Shown: positions 6,889-16,161, counted from the stretch's first letter. The stretch is DNA of 64,000 nucleotides from Nannocystis exedens (GCA_945861885.1 CAMAVR010000010.1:1-64000), one strand, 5' to 3'. Numbers and translations: made by a program. Notes: a model not told the origin generated them from the letters alone.

Positions 6889-9180
6889 ATGAATGTTTGG
6901 CCAGCAGTCTTGGGGCTAGCCTGTCTCGTTGGTACGGCGGGTTGCCCGCGCCAATTGGCGCCCCCCGTAGCGATCGGTACGCCGTCGCCCAATGCGGCTT
7001 TCTGGCCCGAGGATGGGGAGTTTCATGTCGCGGTTGTGCTGCCGGTTAGCGGTGGCAGCGATCGCGGTGTTTTCCCTGCTCTGGAGTGGGCGGCAAAACA
7101 GATTAACGCGTCAGGCGGCCCGGTTGGTCACCGGATTACGGTCGACGCGGTTGATCTCCAAGATGTTACCGACTCGACGTTTCTCCGAACGTTGGCGGAA
7201 GCTACCGCCGCAAATCCTAAATATGTCGCTGCGATCGGCCCGCAGCTGTCGGCGACCGCGCCAGATATTGTCCCTGCATTTATTGCAAAGAAAAAAGTGA
7301 TCGTAACGCCCTACGCCGCCGCCGCATCTTTGACGCGGCAGTTCGGTGGATTAAAATATTTCTGGCGCACGGTGGTGCCGGCGACCGCCGAGATGAGATT
7401 TTTACTCGGATGGGCAAAGTCGAAGGGGATGGATCGGGCTGGGTTGATTACGCAAGACAACGCGTTCGGTTCGAGTTGGTTCGACTTTTTCGGATTTACG
7501 GCGACAGAGCTCAAATTGACGGTGGCTGGGCTCGACCGAAAATTCGAGCTAACCGCCAATCCTGACCCGGACTGCATGCGCGCGACTAAAGCGGTTTTGG
7601 ACACAAATCCGGGGTTCGTGCTTATCGCATTTGCCGACGTGGCAAATACCGCGTGCGCGATCAATGCGGTGCGCGATTTATCCCCCGGCACCCCGATCAT
7701 TATCGCCGACACGTTTACCGACTTGATTTATGAACAAGTGCCGAAAGAAAAATTGATCGGAGTGATCACCGACCCGGGAAAATCGCCGAACAACCGGTTC
7801 GATGAGGAATACACTTCGGAGTTTGGCTCGTTCAACGACGCGGCAGGGCAGGCTTACGATGCGCTGCTCCTTATCGCGCTTGGGCTTCAGCGTTCGAAAG
7901 GCGAAGGCGGCGAGGCGTTGGCCGATGGGATACGAGACATTGTGCTGACGCGTGGCGGGCAGAAGACCGATTGGACTGCCGATGGGATCAAGCTCGCATT
8001 TGAGCTTATCAGTGCCGCAACGCAACCGGCCACGGGGGTTTCGCCGCGAGAGATCCCCACGATCCTGGAAGTCCCCGATGGCGGTCCGATTCCGAAAGCG
8101 GCTGCCCCCGATGCTGGGGCGGCCGGAATTGTGGGGAGGCTCCCCGATATTTCCGGGGCGTCAAGCAACCTGACATACGACTCAGAAACGCTGACCGACC
8201 CGCTCGAAGTGACGATCACGATCAAGAGTTACACCGAAGACGGGACGTGGGAAGGGAACGAAGTTTTCACCCAAGCGATCGGACTCAAGGCAAACAGCCG
8301 ATCGGCCGTCAACCAGTTTGCTCAATTGACGAAAGAGCAGCTTGTCAACGACACCAAGTCGAAAGCGACGTTCGAGGCACCGGCCCGGACAGGCCTAAAG
8401 GTGCTTCTTGTCGCGACTTCGAAAACGTTTGCAAACTATCGCCACCAGTCGGACGTGCTGTCGGTCTACCAAACGCTCATCAAAAACGGCGTTAGCGCGG
8501 ACGACATTATTCTAATCATAAACGATGACCTTGTGGCCGAGCCACCGAGCCTGGGGGTTGTCACGGCAACCGTCGACGGCAATGATCTCTATCAAGGGGC
8601 GAAAAAAGATTACACGCTCGGCAATCTAACCCCTGAGGACCTTGTCCATATTATCGAGGGGAATGTGACTCCAGCCACGCCGACAGTGTTCAAGACCGGG
8701 CCGGGCGACAACATTCTCATTTACATGTCGGGGCACGGCGGCACCGAAGGCCCGTACATCGGCGCGGGCGACGCGAGCGGTAAAGGGGCCGGATTTTTTA
8801 GGCCTGCGATGCTCCTGTCGACGCTTGTAAACCTACGCGCACAGAACAAAGCTCGCTACGTCCTGTTGTGGATCGAAGCGTGCGAAAGCGGCGTGCTTTT
8901 GGACAGCGTGGTGACACCAGGGACGGCGATTGTCACCGCCGCCAACCCGGTCGAGAGTTCATTCGCGACAAACTGGAACATGGCCCGTCAGTACTGGCAC
9001 TCCGATCAGTTTTCGTTTGCGCTCGGCACAATGCTCGCCTCCGAGGGGGCGAAAGACATCACTCTGACAAAGCACTGGAACACGCTTTTCGACGAAACGC
9101 GAGGCTCGCACGTGCATGTTGTGAACCGTCTAGGTGTCGATATGGACAACATCACGCTAAAAGAGTTTATCTACCCCTAA
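6889..9180 (+). CDS. lipoprotein: type-1 periplasmic-binding domain fused to legumain-like C13 peptidase domain
   Basis: The 763-residue protein has a lipobox LVGTAGC (Cys 19). Residues about 45-370 form a LivJ-type ligand-binding domain (VAVVLPVSGG, ALEWAAKQINASGG, AAIGPQLSATAPDIVPAF, RAGLITQDNAFGSSW). A Pro/Ala linker follows, then a beta-rich spacer, then a C-terminal domain from about 500. That last domain resembles clan CD C13 peptidases (legumain, GPI8): DGNDLYQGAKKDYT, IYMSGHGG with His 616, and IEACESG with Cys 665, the catalytic His-Cys pair in the expected order. It suggests an envelope-anchored protease gated by a small ligand, but this is inference. The start ATG 6889 follows a GGGG stretch directly. 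The gene stands alone, between the divergent MYXO-CTERM-like gene and ubiB. Confidence 0.8.
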   Translation: MNVWPAVLGLACLVGTAGCPRQLAPPVAIGTPSPNAAFWPEDGEFHVAVVLPVSGGSDRGVFPALEWAAKQINASGGPVGHRITVDAVDLQDVTDSTFLRTLAEATAANPKYVAAIGPQLSATAPDIVPAFIAKKKVIVTPYAAAASLTRQFGGLKYFWRTVVPATAEMRFLLGWAKSKGMDRAGLITQDNAFGSSWFDFFGFTATELKLTVAGLDRKFELTANPDPDCMRATKAVLDTNPGFVLIAFADVANTACAINAVRDLSPGTPIIIADTFTDLIYEQVPKEKLIGVITDPGKSPNNRFDEEYTSEFGSFNDAAGQAYDALLLIALGLQRSKGEGGEALADGIRDIVLTRGGQKTDWTADGIKLAFELISAATQPATGVSPREIPTILEVPDGGPIPKAAAPDAGAAGIVGRLPDISGASSNLTYDSETLTDPLEVTITIKSYTEDGTWEGNEVFTQAIGLKANSRSAVNQFAQLTKEQLVNDTKSKATFEAPARTGLKVLLVATSKTFANYRHQSDVLSVYQTLIKNGVSADDIILIINDDLVAEPPSLGVVTATVDGNDLYQGAKKDYTLGNLTPEDLVHIIEGNVTPATPTVFKTGPGDNILIYMSGHGGTEGPYIGAGDASGKGAGFFRPAMLLSTLVNLRAQNKARYVLLWIEACESGVLLDSVVTPGTAIVTAANPVESSFATNWNMARQYWHSDQFSFALGTMLASEGAKDITLTKHWNTLFDETRGSHVHVVNRLGVDMDNITLKEFIYP

Positions 9181-9247
9181 GGTGAAAAAGTGCCTCTCTC
9201 CCGCAATTCCCGGGAGCATCCCGCCGCAGCGCGGATAGAGTTACGCT

Positions 9248-10936
9248 ATGCTGTCTGTCGTCACAGTGGTTCGGGATCTCGCGCGCTTACGCGAAATTAC
9301 GGCGGTGCTCATTCGGCACGGATTTGGCGAGATCGTCGCCCGCATGGGGCTTGGGCGTGGGCGCCGTGCGAAGCCGGGCATTGAGCTCGATGGCGATGAG
9401 GACGATGTCACCTCGGAGCAGCCAGCTCCGCCGCCCGAGATGGCCCATATCTCGGTGTATGAGCGCATTCGTCTTGTGCTGCAGGAGCTCGGGCCGACGT
9501 TTATCAAGCTCGGGCAAATCATGTCGACTCGCGCCGATATTCTGCCGCCTGAGCTGATTGTCGAGCTGAAAAAGCTGCAAGACAACGTCCCCCCGGTTGC
9601 CTTCGAGGATATTCGGCTTGCGATCGAAGAGAGTCTCGGTGCGCCGATCGATGAGCTATTCGTAAAAGTCGACAAACGTCCGCTCGCGGCCGCGTCGATT
9701 GGCCAAGTGCATCGCGCGATTCTTGCTACGCCCGAAGGCGAGCGTGAAGTTGTGATCAAGGTGCAGCGCCCAGGCGTGGCAATCACTGTTGCGCGCGATC
9801 TGGAACTGCTGCATCGCATGGCCGCGGCGCTCGAGCGCGCAATTCCCGAGACGAAGATCTATTCACCGATTGGGCTTGTTCAGCAGTTTGATCGGTCGAT
9901 CACAAATGAGCTCGATTTTGCGATCGAGGCTGACAACGCAGAACGATTTGCGGTCAATTTTGCCGGCAGCGCCGAAGTGCGATTTCCAAAAGTATATCGC
10001 TCCGTCTCATCAAAGCAGGTGATCACGCTCGAGTATTTTGACGGCCTCAAGCTAAACGCGGCGGTCGAAGCGGGGGCCAACGGCTCTGTTATTGCGAAGC
10101 GTGCCGTCGGCGTCGTGATCAAAATGGTGTTCGAAGACGGCTTTTTTCACGCCGATCCGCACCCCGGGAATATCATTATTTTGGGGCCGACGAACGAGCC
10201 GGTGATCGGTCTCATCGACGTGGGGATGGTCGGGCGATTGAGCCCCGAGCTTCGCGACCGGACGATCGATTTGATGGTCGCAGCGGTGCGCAAAGATTCG
10301 TACGCCGTCGCCGACGCGCTCTACGCGATTGGCCACGCGACGAAAAAAGTCGACATGCGCAAGTTCCGCGCAGAAGTGTCGTTTCTCGCCGAGAAGTACT
10401 TGGGGCGGCCGCTCAAAGAGATCGACCTGTCGGGGATGATTCGCGATCTGATCAGCACAGCGATCAAATACGGGATCGAAATTCCGACCGACTTTATGCT
10501 TGTCGGCAAAGCGATCATGACGATCGAAGGAATCGGAAAGCAGCTCGACCCGAACCTCGATGTTTTCGGCGAAGCGGCCCCGTACATCTTTGATCTGTTG
10601 CGGAAGCGCTATTCGCCGCAGCGAATCGGTCACGATTTGCGGCGCGGGCTCGAGCAGCTCACACGAATCGGCGCGGAGATGCCGCAGCAGATTCGCGAAA
10701 TTCTCGACGACATTCGGCTCGGTCGCCTTGTCATTCAGACAAAAAATAGCGAGCTGCCGCGCGCGGCCGATAGGCTCGGTAGGCGCATCTTTGCGGCGCT
10801 AATTATAGCTTCGTTGGTATTGGCCGGCGCGTATCTAGTTGCCAGCGATGGAGGGAGAATAGCCGGCTACAGCATGATCTCACTAGCCGCGTGCCTCTGG
10901 GCAATTCATACGCTCCAGGACTTGCGACGAGGTTAG
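9248..10936 (+). CDS. ubiB: UbiB/ABC1 (AarF) family atypical kinase
   Basis: UbiB-family proteins are protein-kinase-like ATPases that support isoprenoid quinone synthesis at the membrane. The 562-residue product shows the family signatures: KxGQ in FIKLGQIMSTRADILPPE, the A-rich nucleotide loop AAASIGQVHRA, the VAIK-like VVIKVQRPG, the catalytic HADPHPGN and the metal motif LIDVGMVGRL. Two hydrophobic helices at the C-terminus (ALIIASLVLAGAYLVA and a following one) anchor it to the membrane, as in E. coli UbiB. The candidate futalosine-pathway gene at 27958-28605 points to menaquinone as the likely quinone, so the exact role here is open. A stem-loop follows the stop. Confidence 0.88.
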   Translation: MLSVVTVVRDLARLREITAVLIRHGFGEIVARMGLGRGRRAKPGIELDGDEDDVTSEQPAPPPEMAHISVYERIRLVLQELGPTFIKLGQIMSTRADILPPELIVELKKLQDNVPPVAFEDIRLAIEESLGAPIDELFVKVDKRPLAAASIGQVHRAILATPEGEREVVIKVQRPGVAITVARDLELLHRMAAALERAIPETKIYSPIGLVQQFDRSITNELDFAIEADNAERFAVNFAGSAEVRFPKVYRSVSSKQVITLEYFDGLKLNAAVEAGANGSVIAKRAVGVVIKMVFEDGFFHADPHPGNIIILGPTNEPVIGLIDVGMVGRLSPELRDRTIDLMVAAVRKDSYAVADALYAIGHATKKVDMRKFRAEVSFLAEKYLGRPLKEIDLSGMIRDLISTAIKYGIEIPTDFMLVGKAIMTIEGIGKQLDPNLDVFGEAAPYIFDLLRKRYSPQRIGHDLRRGLEQLTRIGAEMPQQIREILDDIRLGRLVIQTKNSELPRAADRLGRRIFAALIIASLVLAGAYLVASDGGRIAGYSMISLAACLWAIHTLQDLRRG

Positions 10937-10937
10937 C

Positions 10938-10977
10938 GGGGAGGCCCCCCTTAGCGCCTTCGCGCCTTAGCCTCCCC
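10938..10977. terminator. stem-loop between convergent ubiB and atpE
   Basis: GGGGAGGC (10938-10945) pairs perfectly with GCCTCCCC (10970-10977). The loop region contains a second short GC hairpin around AGCGCCTTCGCG. It sits right after the ubiB stop and just beyond the atpE stop on the other strand. It has no long T run. Confidence 0.5.
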
Positions 10978-10985
10978 CTTAGCGA

Positions 10986-11324
10986 TTAGAGCTTTCCCTG
11001 GAGGAAGAACGCTATAACGAATGACAGAAGAACGAGCGATTCGATGAGCGCGAGCGCGAGAATCATCGGCGTCTGGATGCGTGGCGCTGCCCCAGGGTTT
11101 CTCGAAATCCCCTCGAGAGCTGCGCTTGCTGCGCGACCCTGTGCGAGCGTGCCGCCGAGAACACCTAGCCCGATCGCGAGACCGGCTCCTGCAGCCGCCC
11201 AATTCTTCATTTCGCCGCCGCCTGCCATCGCATCGTGCGATTGCGCAAACGCGCTGCTCGACAACAACGAAACAACCGAGGCCGCCCCCGCCGAAACGAG
11301 ACCGTGCTTCTTCGAGATCGACAT
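10986..11324 (-). CDS. atpE: ATP synthase F0 subunit c, with N-terminal signal-like extension
   Basis: Subunit c forms the proton-driven rotor ring. The 112-residue protein has the two-helix hairpin: a Gly-rich helix [18 protein letters not shown], the polar loop with RNP, and helix two with ALIES, where Glu 95 is the ion-binding carboxylate. About 28 residues precede this, a cleavable-looking signal peptide ending AFA-Q, so the precursor is longer than the usual 70-90 residues. AAGGAG lies 8 bases before ATG 11324, which decides against the ATG nine codons upstream. It is last in the F0 run atpZ-atpI-atpB-atpE. The F1 genes and the b/delta subunits are not in the window. Confidence 0.92.
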   Translation of the reverse strand: MSISKKHGLVSAGAASVVSLLSSSAFAQSHDAMAGGGEMKNWAAAGAGLAIGLGVLGGTLAQGRAASAALEGISRNPGAAPRIQTPMILALALIESLVLLSFVIAFFLQGKL

Positions 11325-11468
11325 CTTCTTCGCTCCTTCTAGTATTTTCATCGAGAGTTCTGGGACTTAATTAACAGCTGCTGCCGTACGGCGCTTGCAC
11401 GTTATATTTGGCGCGCGGTTTAGTACATAAATGCGCTCTTCGCCAGGCGATTTTGCCAAAAACCGCTC

Positions 11469-12260
11469 TTACGCGTGAGCTGCGTGCCCGTGCGCCGGGC
11501 CATGTTCTTCGTGTTCTGTCGCCAATGCGATGTAAATCGACGTAAGAAGGCAGAAAACGACGACCTGGACGATTGCGACGAGCGTCCCCAACATCATGAT
11601 CGGAATCGGCACGAAGAGCGGGATCATTCCGAGAATGATGCTCAAGAGCAGGTGGTCGACCGCCATGTTGAGCATCAGACGAATCGACAGCGTAATCGGG
11701 CGAATGCAGAGGGAGAGGAGCTCAATTGGCAGAATGAGCGGCGCCAAAATCGGCATCGGGCCGGCCAAGTGTTTGATGTAGGCGAATCCGTTCTCTTTGA
11801 GCCCGTAATAATTGAATGCCAGAAACACAACGAACGCGCAGCCGAGCGTGATGTTCAGCGACGATGTTGGCGGCAAAAAGCCTGGGACAAGGCCGATAAT
11901 GTTTGAAAAAAAGATAAAACAGGCTGCCGTGCCGACGATTGGGAAATAGCGCTTCGCCCGCTTCGGCCCCATCATGTCGCGCATCATGTTGTAAAATGTC
12001 TCGATGAGCACTTCGAAGAATGCGCGGAGTGACAGCTTGCTGTCGGGGACGACCGAGCGGTCATAATTGGTCACCTGGCGCTTTACGATGAGCGCCAAAA
12101 TAGTCACAAGAATCACGACGAAAAGGCTTGAAACAAGCGGTTCGGCGGAGTGCGCGGTGACCGGGTGGCCGAACAACGTTTTGCCGAGATTGTGCATGTT
12201 TTCGCCGATGGCGGGGAACATGGCGATGAGGTACGAGAAGAACGACGTATGTTCCGGCAT
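11469..12260 (-). CDS. atpB: ATP synthase F0 subunit a
   Basis: Subunit a is the stator membrane subunit that provides the half-channels for protons next to the c ring. The 263-residue protein is strongly hydrophobic, with 5-6 helices. It holds the diagnostic region LCIRPITLSIRLMLNM with the essential Arg, then the last helices GTLVAIVQVVVFCLLTSIYI. A His-rich tail (HEEHGPAHGHAAHA) ends the protein. It lies 16 bases after atpI and about 145 bases before atpE in the same direction. Confidence 0.95.
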   Translation of the reverse strand: MPEHTSFFSYLIAMFPAIGENMHNLGKTLFGHPVTAHSAEPLVSSLFVVILVTILALIVKRQVTNYDRSVVPDSKLSLRAFFEVLIETFYNMMRDMMGPKRAKRYFPIVGTAACFIFFSNIIGLVPGFLPPTSSLNITLGCAFVVFLAFNYYGLKENGFAYIKHLAGPMPILAPLILPIELLSLCIRPITLSIRLMLNMAVDHLLLSIILGMIPLFVPIPIMMLGTLVAIVQVVVFCLLTSIYIALATEHEEHGPAHGHAAHA

Positions 12261-12276
12261 GGCAATTTAACCTAAA

Positions 12277-12711
12277 TCAGCAGTGTTCAGATGGGCGGCG
12301 GTGCCGCGGCCCCCGATCGCACGCGATCGATCCGATCGCGATTCCGAAGGGGAGCGTTAGATATCCTAAAACAAGCGGCAACGGCGTCGCGATTCCGCGT
12401 CGTAGCATAAGTGCGACGGCGGCAAAGAGAACTACGATTTTGGCGAGCGCGATAACGCCCCACATCGTTTTTACAACAACCGATGGGCGCTCGTCTTCCG
12501 AGAGTGTCGGGTCAAACTCGGAAAAGAGTACGGCGGTTAGCGCGAGGCCGAGAACGTAGAGATTGGCTGCCGCGAGGGTGACGCCGATGGCAATTGAGCG
12601 GACCGTCAGCATGTTGCAGAAAAATGCGGACGACGCGCTCAGCGCGATGCCGATGATGAGAACGCCGGCGATTGCCATCAACAGGCGATGGGGGAGGCGA
12701 GGGACGATCAT
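12277..12711 (-). CDS. atpI: ATP synthase subunit I family membrane protein
   Basis: A 144-residue protein with four hydrophobic helices (LLMAIAGVLIIGIALSASSA; IGVTLAAANLYVLGLALTAVL; VIALAKIVVLFAAVALML; PLVLGYLTLPFGIAIGSI). It matches the AtpI/ATP synthase I family in layout and place. AtpI proteins help c-ring assembly and Mg2+ handling but are not part of the final enzyme. The start at 12711 overlaps the atpZ stop as ATGA, which fixes it and implies translational coupling. Sequence identity in this family is low, so the call relies partly on position. Confidence 0.75.
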   Translation of the reverse strand: MIVPRLPHRLLMAIAGVLIIGIALSASSAFFCNMLTVRSIAIGVTLAAANLYVLGLALTAVLFSEFDPTLSEDERPSVVVKTMWGVIALAKIVVLFAAVALMLRRGIATPLPLVLGYLTLPFGIAIGSIACDRGPRHRRPSEHC

Positions 12712-13040
12712 CGCTTCGGCTCGCTGTCGACACTTGGCTTTTTCGGCTGCGGAGCACTGGTGGGAGCATCCGGGCCCCAAGGATCTTCTCCGCGGGCCGC
12801 TTTTTCGGCTCGCTTGATGTCGTTTGGCATGTGCTTCGCTGCGGCAAAAAGAGCGCGAAAACCGGCATACATTCCAACAACGAGACCCAGCAAAGTTAGC
12901 CAGGGGGACGACTGAAAATGCGCATCGCCTCTCGAGCCGAGGTAGAGCCCGATTAGCACCGACAGCACCAGCTCAATCCCAACAGAGCCGTACCTTCCGT
13001 ATTCGCGCCAAGGTTTCATTGTCGAAGTTGTGGCTCTCAC
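12708..13040 (-). CDS. atpZ: AtpZ/AtpI family protein, first gene of the F0 operon
   Basis: The roughly 100-110 residue protein has two membrane helices, GIELVLSVLIGLYLGSRGD and PWLTLLGLVVGMYAGFRAL, with the Gly-x-x-x-Gly spacing of the AtpZ (F0F1 gene 1) family. A charged, Pro-rich tail follows. GTG 13040 has AAGG five bases upstream; ATG 13019 (MKPWREYG) is an alternative that removes seven residues. It heads atpZ-atpI-atpB-atpE. AtpZ proteins are proposed to work with AtpI in assembly and ion supply of the rotor. Confidence 0.78.
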   Translation of the reverse strand: MRATTSTMKPWREYGRYGSVGIELVLSVLIGLYLGSRGDAHFQSSPWLTLLGLVVGMYAGFRALFAAAKHMPNDIKRAEKAARGEDPWGPDAPTSAPQPKKPSVDSEPKR

Positions 13041-13206
13041 TACTGCCTTTTGCCGCTAGCCCAAAGCAAAACCGCCGCGTTCCAAAATTGGCGACCACGA
13101 GGCCGGTTCGGGCGCCAACTATGACACGAGGTGCTCTCGAGGCAAGACTGGGCGCGAAGTACGGAGAGGGGGGCGGAAAGGGGCGAAGGCGGAAAGAGTA
13201 GCGGGT

Positions 13207-13806
13207 TCAGGCTATCAACTTTTTCAGCGCCCAAACGGCTTTGGCTCGGTGGCTTATTTTGTTTTTTTCGTTGAGGTCGAGTTCGGCGAGTGTTTTGTCG
13301 TAGCCTTCGGGGATGAAGAGCGGGTCGTAGCCGAAGCCTCCTGTTCCTCGTGGGGTTGCGATAACGAAGCCTTCGCATGTGCCGCTAGCTGTGGTGCCGC
13401 CTTCTAGATCGCTCGGGTCGACGAGGGCCAAAACGGCTCGAAATCTCGCTGGAAACTGTTTCGTCTCTCCGCCCGAGCGGCGCAACCTTTGAACTAGCTC
13501 GTTGTTGTTCTCTTCGTCGGTTGCGTCTTCGTGCGCAAACCTTGCCGATCGTACTCCCGGCAGGCCACCGAGGAGATCGACTTCGAGGCCTGAGTCGTCG
13601 GCGAGGGCGATCATGCCGGTGGCTCGACTGACTTCGCGCGCTTTTTTTAGCGCGTTCGCTTCAAACGTCTCGCCGTCTTCGACGACCGTAACGCCGCCGG
13701 GGATGAGATCGCTCACGGTCACAAATTCGCGGCCCCGGATGAGGAGGCGATATTCGGCCAATTTGCCGCGATTTGTTGTTGCGATGACGATCCGGCGATC
13801 GGTCAT
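13207..13806 (-). CDS. rdgB: dITP/XTP pyrophosphatase (RdgB/HAM1)
   Basis: Hydrolyses deaminated purine nucleoside triphosphates such as dITP and XTP to monophosphates, cleaning the nucleotide pool. The 199-residue length is normal. Motifs: IVIATTNRGKLAEYRLLI at the start, DDSGLEVDLLGGLPGVRSAR in the middle and GFGYDPLFIPEG near the end, plus SHRAKA at the C-terminus. Its start overlaps the rph stop (ATGA at 13803-13806), the usual rph-rdgB pairing, so the two are translationally coupled. Confidence 0.95.
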   Translation of the reverse strand: MTDRRIVIATTNRGKLAEYRLLIRGREFVTVSDLIPGGVTVVEDGETFEANALKKAREVSRATGMIALADDSGLEVDLLGGLPGVRSARFAHEDATDEENNNELVQRLRRSGGETKQFPARFRAVLALVDPSDLEGGTTASGTCEGFVIATPRGTGGFGYDPLFIPEGYDKTLAELDLNEKNKISHRAKAVWALKKLIA

Positions 13807-14558
13807 CGCGGCCGGATTAGCAGCGTGTCGAGGTTGACTCCGACTTTCGTCAACGTGGCTCGCTCTATTGCCGCGAGCGTTTTCACGCCGCCGATCCCCA
13901 TGTCGATCATCGAGTCGAGCAGTCCGCGAGCGATCGGCTCCCCTTCGGCTGTCCCTTGCACTTCGACGATCTTCCCCGACTCGGTTGCGACGACGTTCAA
14001 GTCGACTTGGGCCGATGAATCTTCGGTGTAAACGAGGTCGAGCGTGACGCCCGACTTTTCAAGGTATCCGACGCTGATCGCAGCGACCGGCTCGCGTAGC
14101 ACCGGAGGCAATTTGTACATTTCGGTCACGCGCGCGAGCGCTAATGCCAAAGCGATGAACCCACCGGTGATCGATGCCGTTCGTGTCCCCCCGTCGGCCT
14201 CCAGAACATCGCAATCGACGACGACGGTTCGTTCGCCGATCAAATCGAGGTCGACCGCGGCTCTGAGCGCTCGCCCGATCAATCGCTGAATCTCTTGCGT
14301 GCGCCCGCCGAGCGGCCGCCCCCGCCCATCGCGATCTTGCCGCTTCCGATTTGCGCGAGGGTGCATCTGGTACTCGGCGGTGAGCCAACCGCGCCCTTTT
14401 CCTTCGAGAAAAGAAGGCACTCTGTCGTCGATCGACACTGTGCAAAGCACGACCGTCCCCCCCGCACGGTAGAGGGCCGACCCTTCCGACGCCCGGTGAA
14501 AGCCGGGCTCAATTTGAACCGAACGGAGCGCGTCGAGCGCCCTAGAATCATCACGCAT
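13803..14558 (-). CDS. rph: ribonuclease PH
   Basis: A phosphate-dependent 3'-5' exonuclease that trims tRNA 3' ends. The 251-residue product carries the RNase PH signatures GGRTQEIQRLIGRALRA (phosphate-binding Arg), DCDVLEADGGTRTASITGGF and VDLNVVATESGKIVEVQGT. The segment after EYQMHPRA is slightly unusual (NRKRQDRDGRGRP) but keeps the Arg-rich character. Start ATG 14558 (MRDDSRALD) fits the family N-terminus; a 13-residue upstream extension is less likely. It lies 13 bases after the histidine kinase stop. Confidence 0.94.
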   Translation of the reverse strand: MRDDSRALDALRSVQIEPGFHRASEGSALYRAGGTVVLCTVSIDDRVPSFLEGKGRGWLTAEYQMHPRANRKRQDRDGRGRPLGGRTQEIQRLIGRALRAAVDLDLIGERTVVVDCDVLEADGGTRTASITGGFIALALALARVTEMYKLPPVLREPVAAISVGYLEKSGVTLDLVYTEDSSAQVDLNVVATESGKIVEVQGTAEGEPIARGLLDSMIDMGIGGVKTLAAIERATLTKVGVNLDTLLIRPR

Positions 14559-14571
14559 TTGGTATCTCTGC

Positions 14572-16161
14572 CTATCCTGTGACGATAGTTTGCACAATCG
14601 TCGATGTTTTTACGCTGGATCGCAGCGCGCGAATCGGAAGCGCAATTTCGAATCGCGCGCCGCCTCCATCGCGCGTTGCGCAAGTTAACGTCCCCCCGTG
14701 GGCCAAAACGATTTGGCGTGCGATGGCGAGTCCGAGCCCCGTCCCCTCGCCTTTTGTCGAGAAAAATGGGTCAAATACACGATCGCGAATGTCATCCGAA
14801 ATCCCCTCTCCGCGGTCTTCGACCGTCACTACGACGCTCATGCCAACCGCGCCGACGCGTACGTCGATCGTCCCCCCTTGTGGCATCGCTTCGCGCGCAT
14901 TTCTGAGAAGATTGAGCAGTACTTGCCGAAATTGCGCCTCGTCAAACGTGGCGAACGTCGCCGCATCATCGATGCTCAGGCGAATGGCGCAGCCGGCGCG
15001 GGCCATCTCCGGCTCGACGAATGTAACCGCGCTCGTCACCACGCGCCGGATGTCGTTCGCTTCCATTCGCGGGGTCGGCAGGCGCGCCATGCGCAAATAT
15101 TCGTCGGATAGCTGCTCGAGCCGATCGACCTCGTGCCTGACGGCGTGAACTAGCGAGATCGCTTCGCCGCGCGCCGATGAATGCGCCAATTCTTCTTCGA
15201 GCATTTCTAGGTTGAGGCCGATCGACGATAACGGATTGCGAATTTCGTGCGTTACGTGCGCCGCCATTTTTCCGATTGCGGCGAGCCGTTCGTTTGATAG
15301 AGCGCGCTCTTGGGCGCGGGCGACGGCGCCGACCATCCGCTCAAACGACGCTGAAAGAGCGCCAATTTCATCGTCGTTCACGGCGACTTCGTGCGGGGTT
15401 AAATCGCCCCGCGCTACAGCTTGCGCGCGATCGGTCAGGGCGGCGAGCGGCAAAAGAAGCCGCCGCGTGTGCATCGAGACGATCACACCGACCGCAAGCG
15501 TCAGCGCGGCGAGCATGCACAGGGCGATGATTGCGCGTCGTTCGCGAAGCTTTGTTTCGGACGACAGTGAGTTCATTTGCGTCGCCACGGTGTCCGAGAG
15601 TTGCCGTAGCGCTCGCTCAACGCCATGTTCAAACGCGCCAATCGTGATTAGCACGCGGTTGACGGCATCGCGGTCGCCCTGTTCAAGCCCCAAAAAAAGC
15701 TGTTCAAAATCGCGCTGTTCGTGGGCGCTTGGCGGCGACAATCGATCGATGTCTCGCAGCAGATTGATCGCAAGATGGCGTGTCGATTCGCCGCCAAAGT
15801 CGCTCAGTCCGTGCACAATGGCGGCCCGCGTTTCAGCAAGACGCGTGCCGCGAACGCTCATGAGCGTCGAAATCATCGCGCGGGCGGCGACCGGATTTCG
15901 CTCATCTGGGATGCCGTCGACAAGAGCCGACAGCGACGATTGCGCGGCGCGTAGCTGCCCGAGATGGAGGAGGACAGGGACGTACCCTTTGACAAGTTCA
16001 TCGTTGTCGCGCGCCGCTCTACTCTGCGCGATGACGCTCCAGCCGACGGTCACCGCGAATGCGACGACAGTGACGGCAAACGACGCAAGAATTCGGGTTG
16101 CGATCCGCGACCGTGGCGCACGCGGAAACATTGACGTCGCCGCGACCGCCGAGAATGTCAT
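14572..16161 (-). CDS. membrane sensor histidine kinase (HAMP, HisKA, HATPase)
   Basis: The 529-residue kinase has an N-terminal membrane helix (ILASFAVTVVAFAVTVGWSV), a helical periplasmic sensor of about 160 residues (four-helix-bundle type by its Leu/Glu/Arg pattern) and a second helix (IALCMLAALTLAVGVIVSMH). A HAMP linker with LTDRAQAVARGDL follows, then the H box HVTHEIRNPLSSIGLNLE, the N box LLNLLRNAREAM and the G boxes DRGEGIS and GTGLGLAIARQIVLAHGG. Start ATG 16161 overlaps the stop of the Fe-S protein as ATGA. No response regulator gene is adjacent, so its target is unknown. Confidence 0.88.
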   Translation of the reverse strand: MTFSAVAATSMFPRAPRSRIATRILASFAVTVVAFAVTVGWSVIAQSRAARDNDELVKGYVPVLLHLGQLRAAQSSLSALVDGIPDERNPVAARAMISTLMSVRGTRLAETRAAIVHGLSDFGGESTRHLAINLLRDIDRLSPPSAHEQRDFEQLFLGLEQGDRDAVNRVLITIGAFEHGVERALRQLSDTVATQMNSLSSETKLRERRAIIALCMLAALTLAVGVIVSMHTRRLLLPLAALTDRAQAVARGDLTPHEVAVNDDEIGALSASFERMVGAVARAQERALSNERLAAIGKMAAHVTHEIRNPLSSIGLNLEMLEEELAHSSARGEAISLVHAVRHEVDRLEQLSDEYLRMARLPTPRMEANDIRRVVTSAVTFVEPEMARAGCAIRLSIDDAATFATFDEAQFRQVLLNLLRNAREAMPQGGTIDVRVGAVGMSVVVTVEDRGEGISDDIRDRVFDPFFSTKGEGTGLGLAIARQIVLAHGGTLTCATRDGGGARFEIALPIRALRSSVKTSTIVQTIVTG

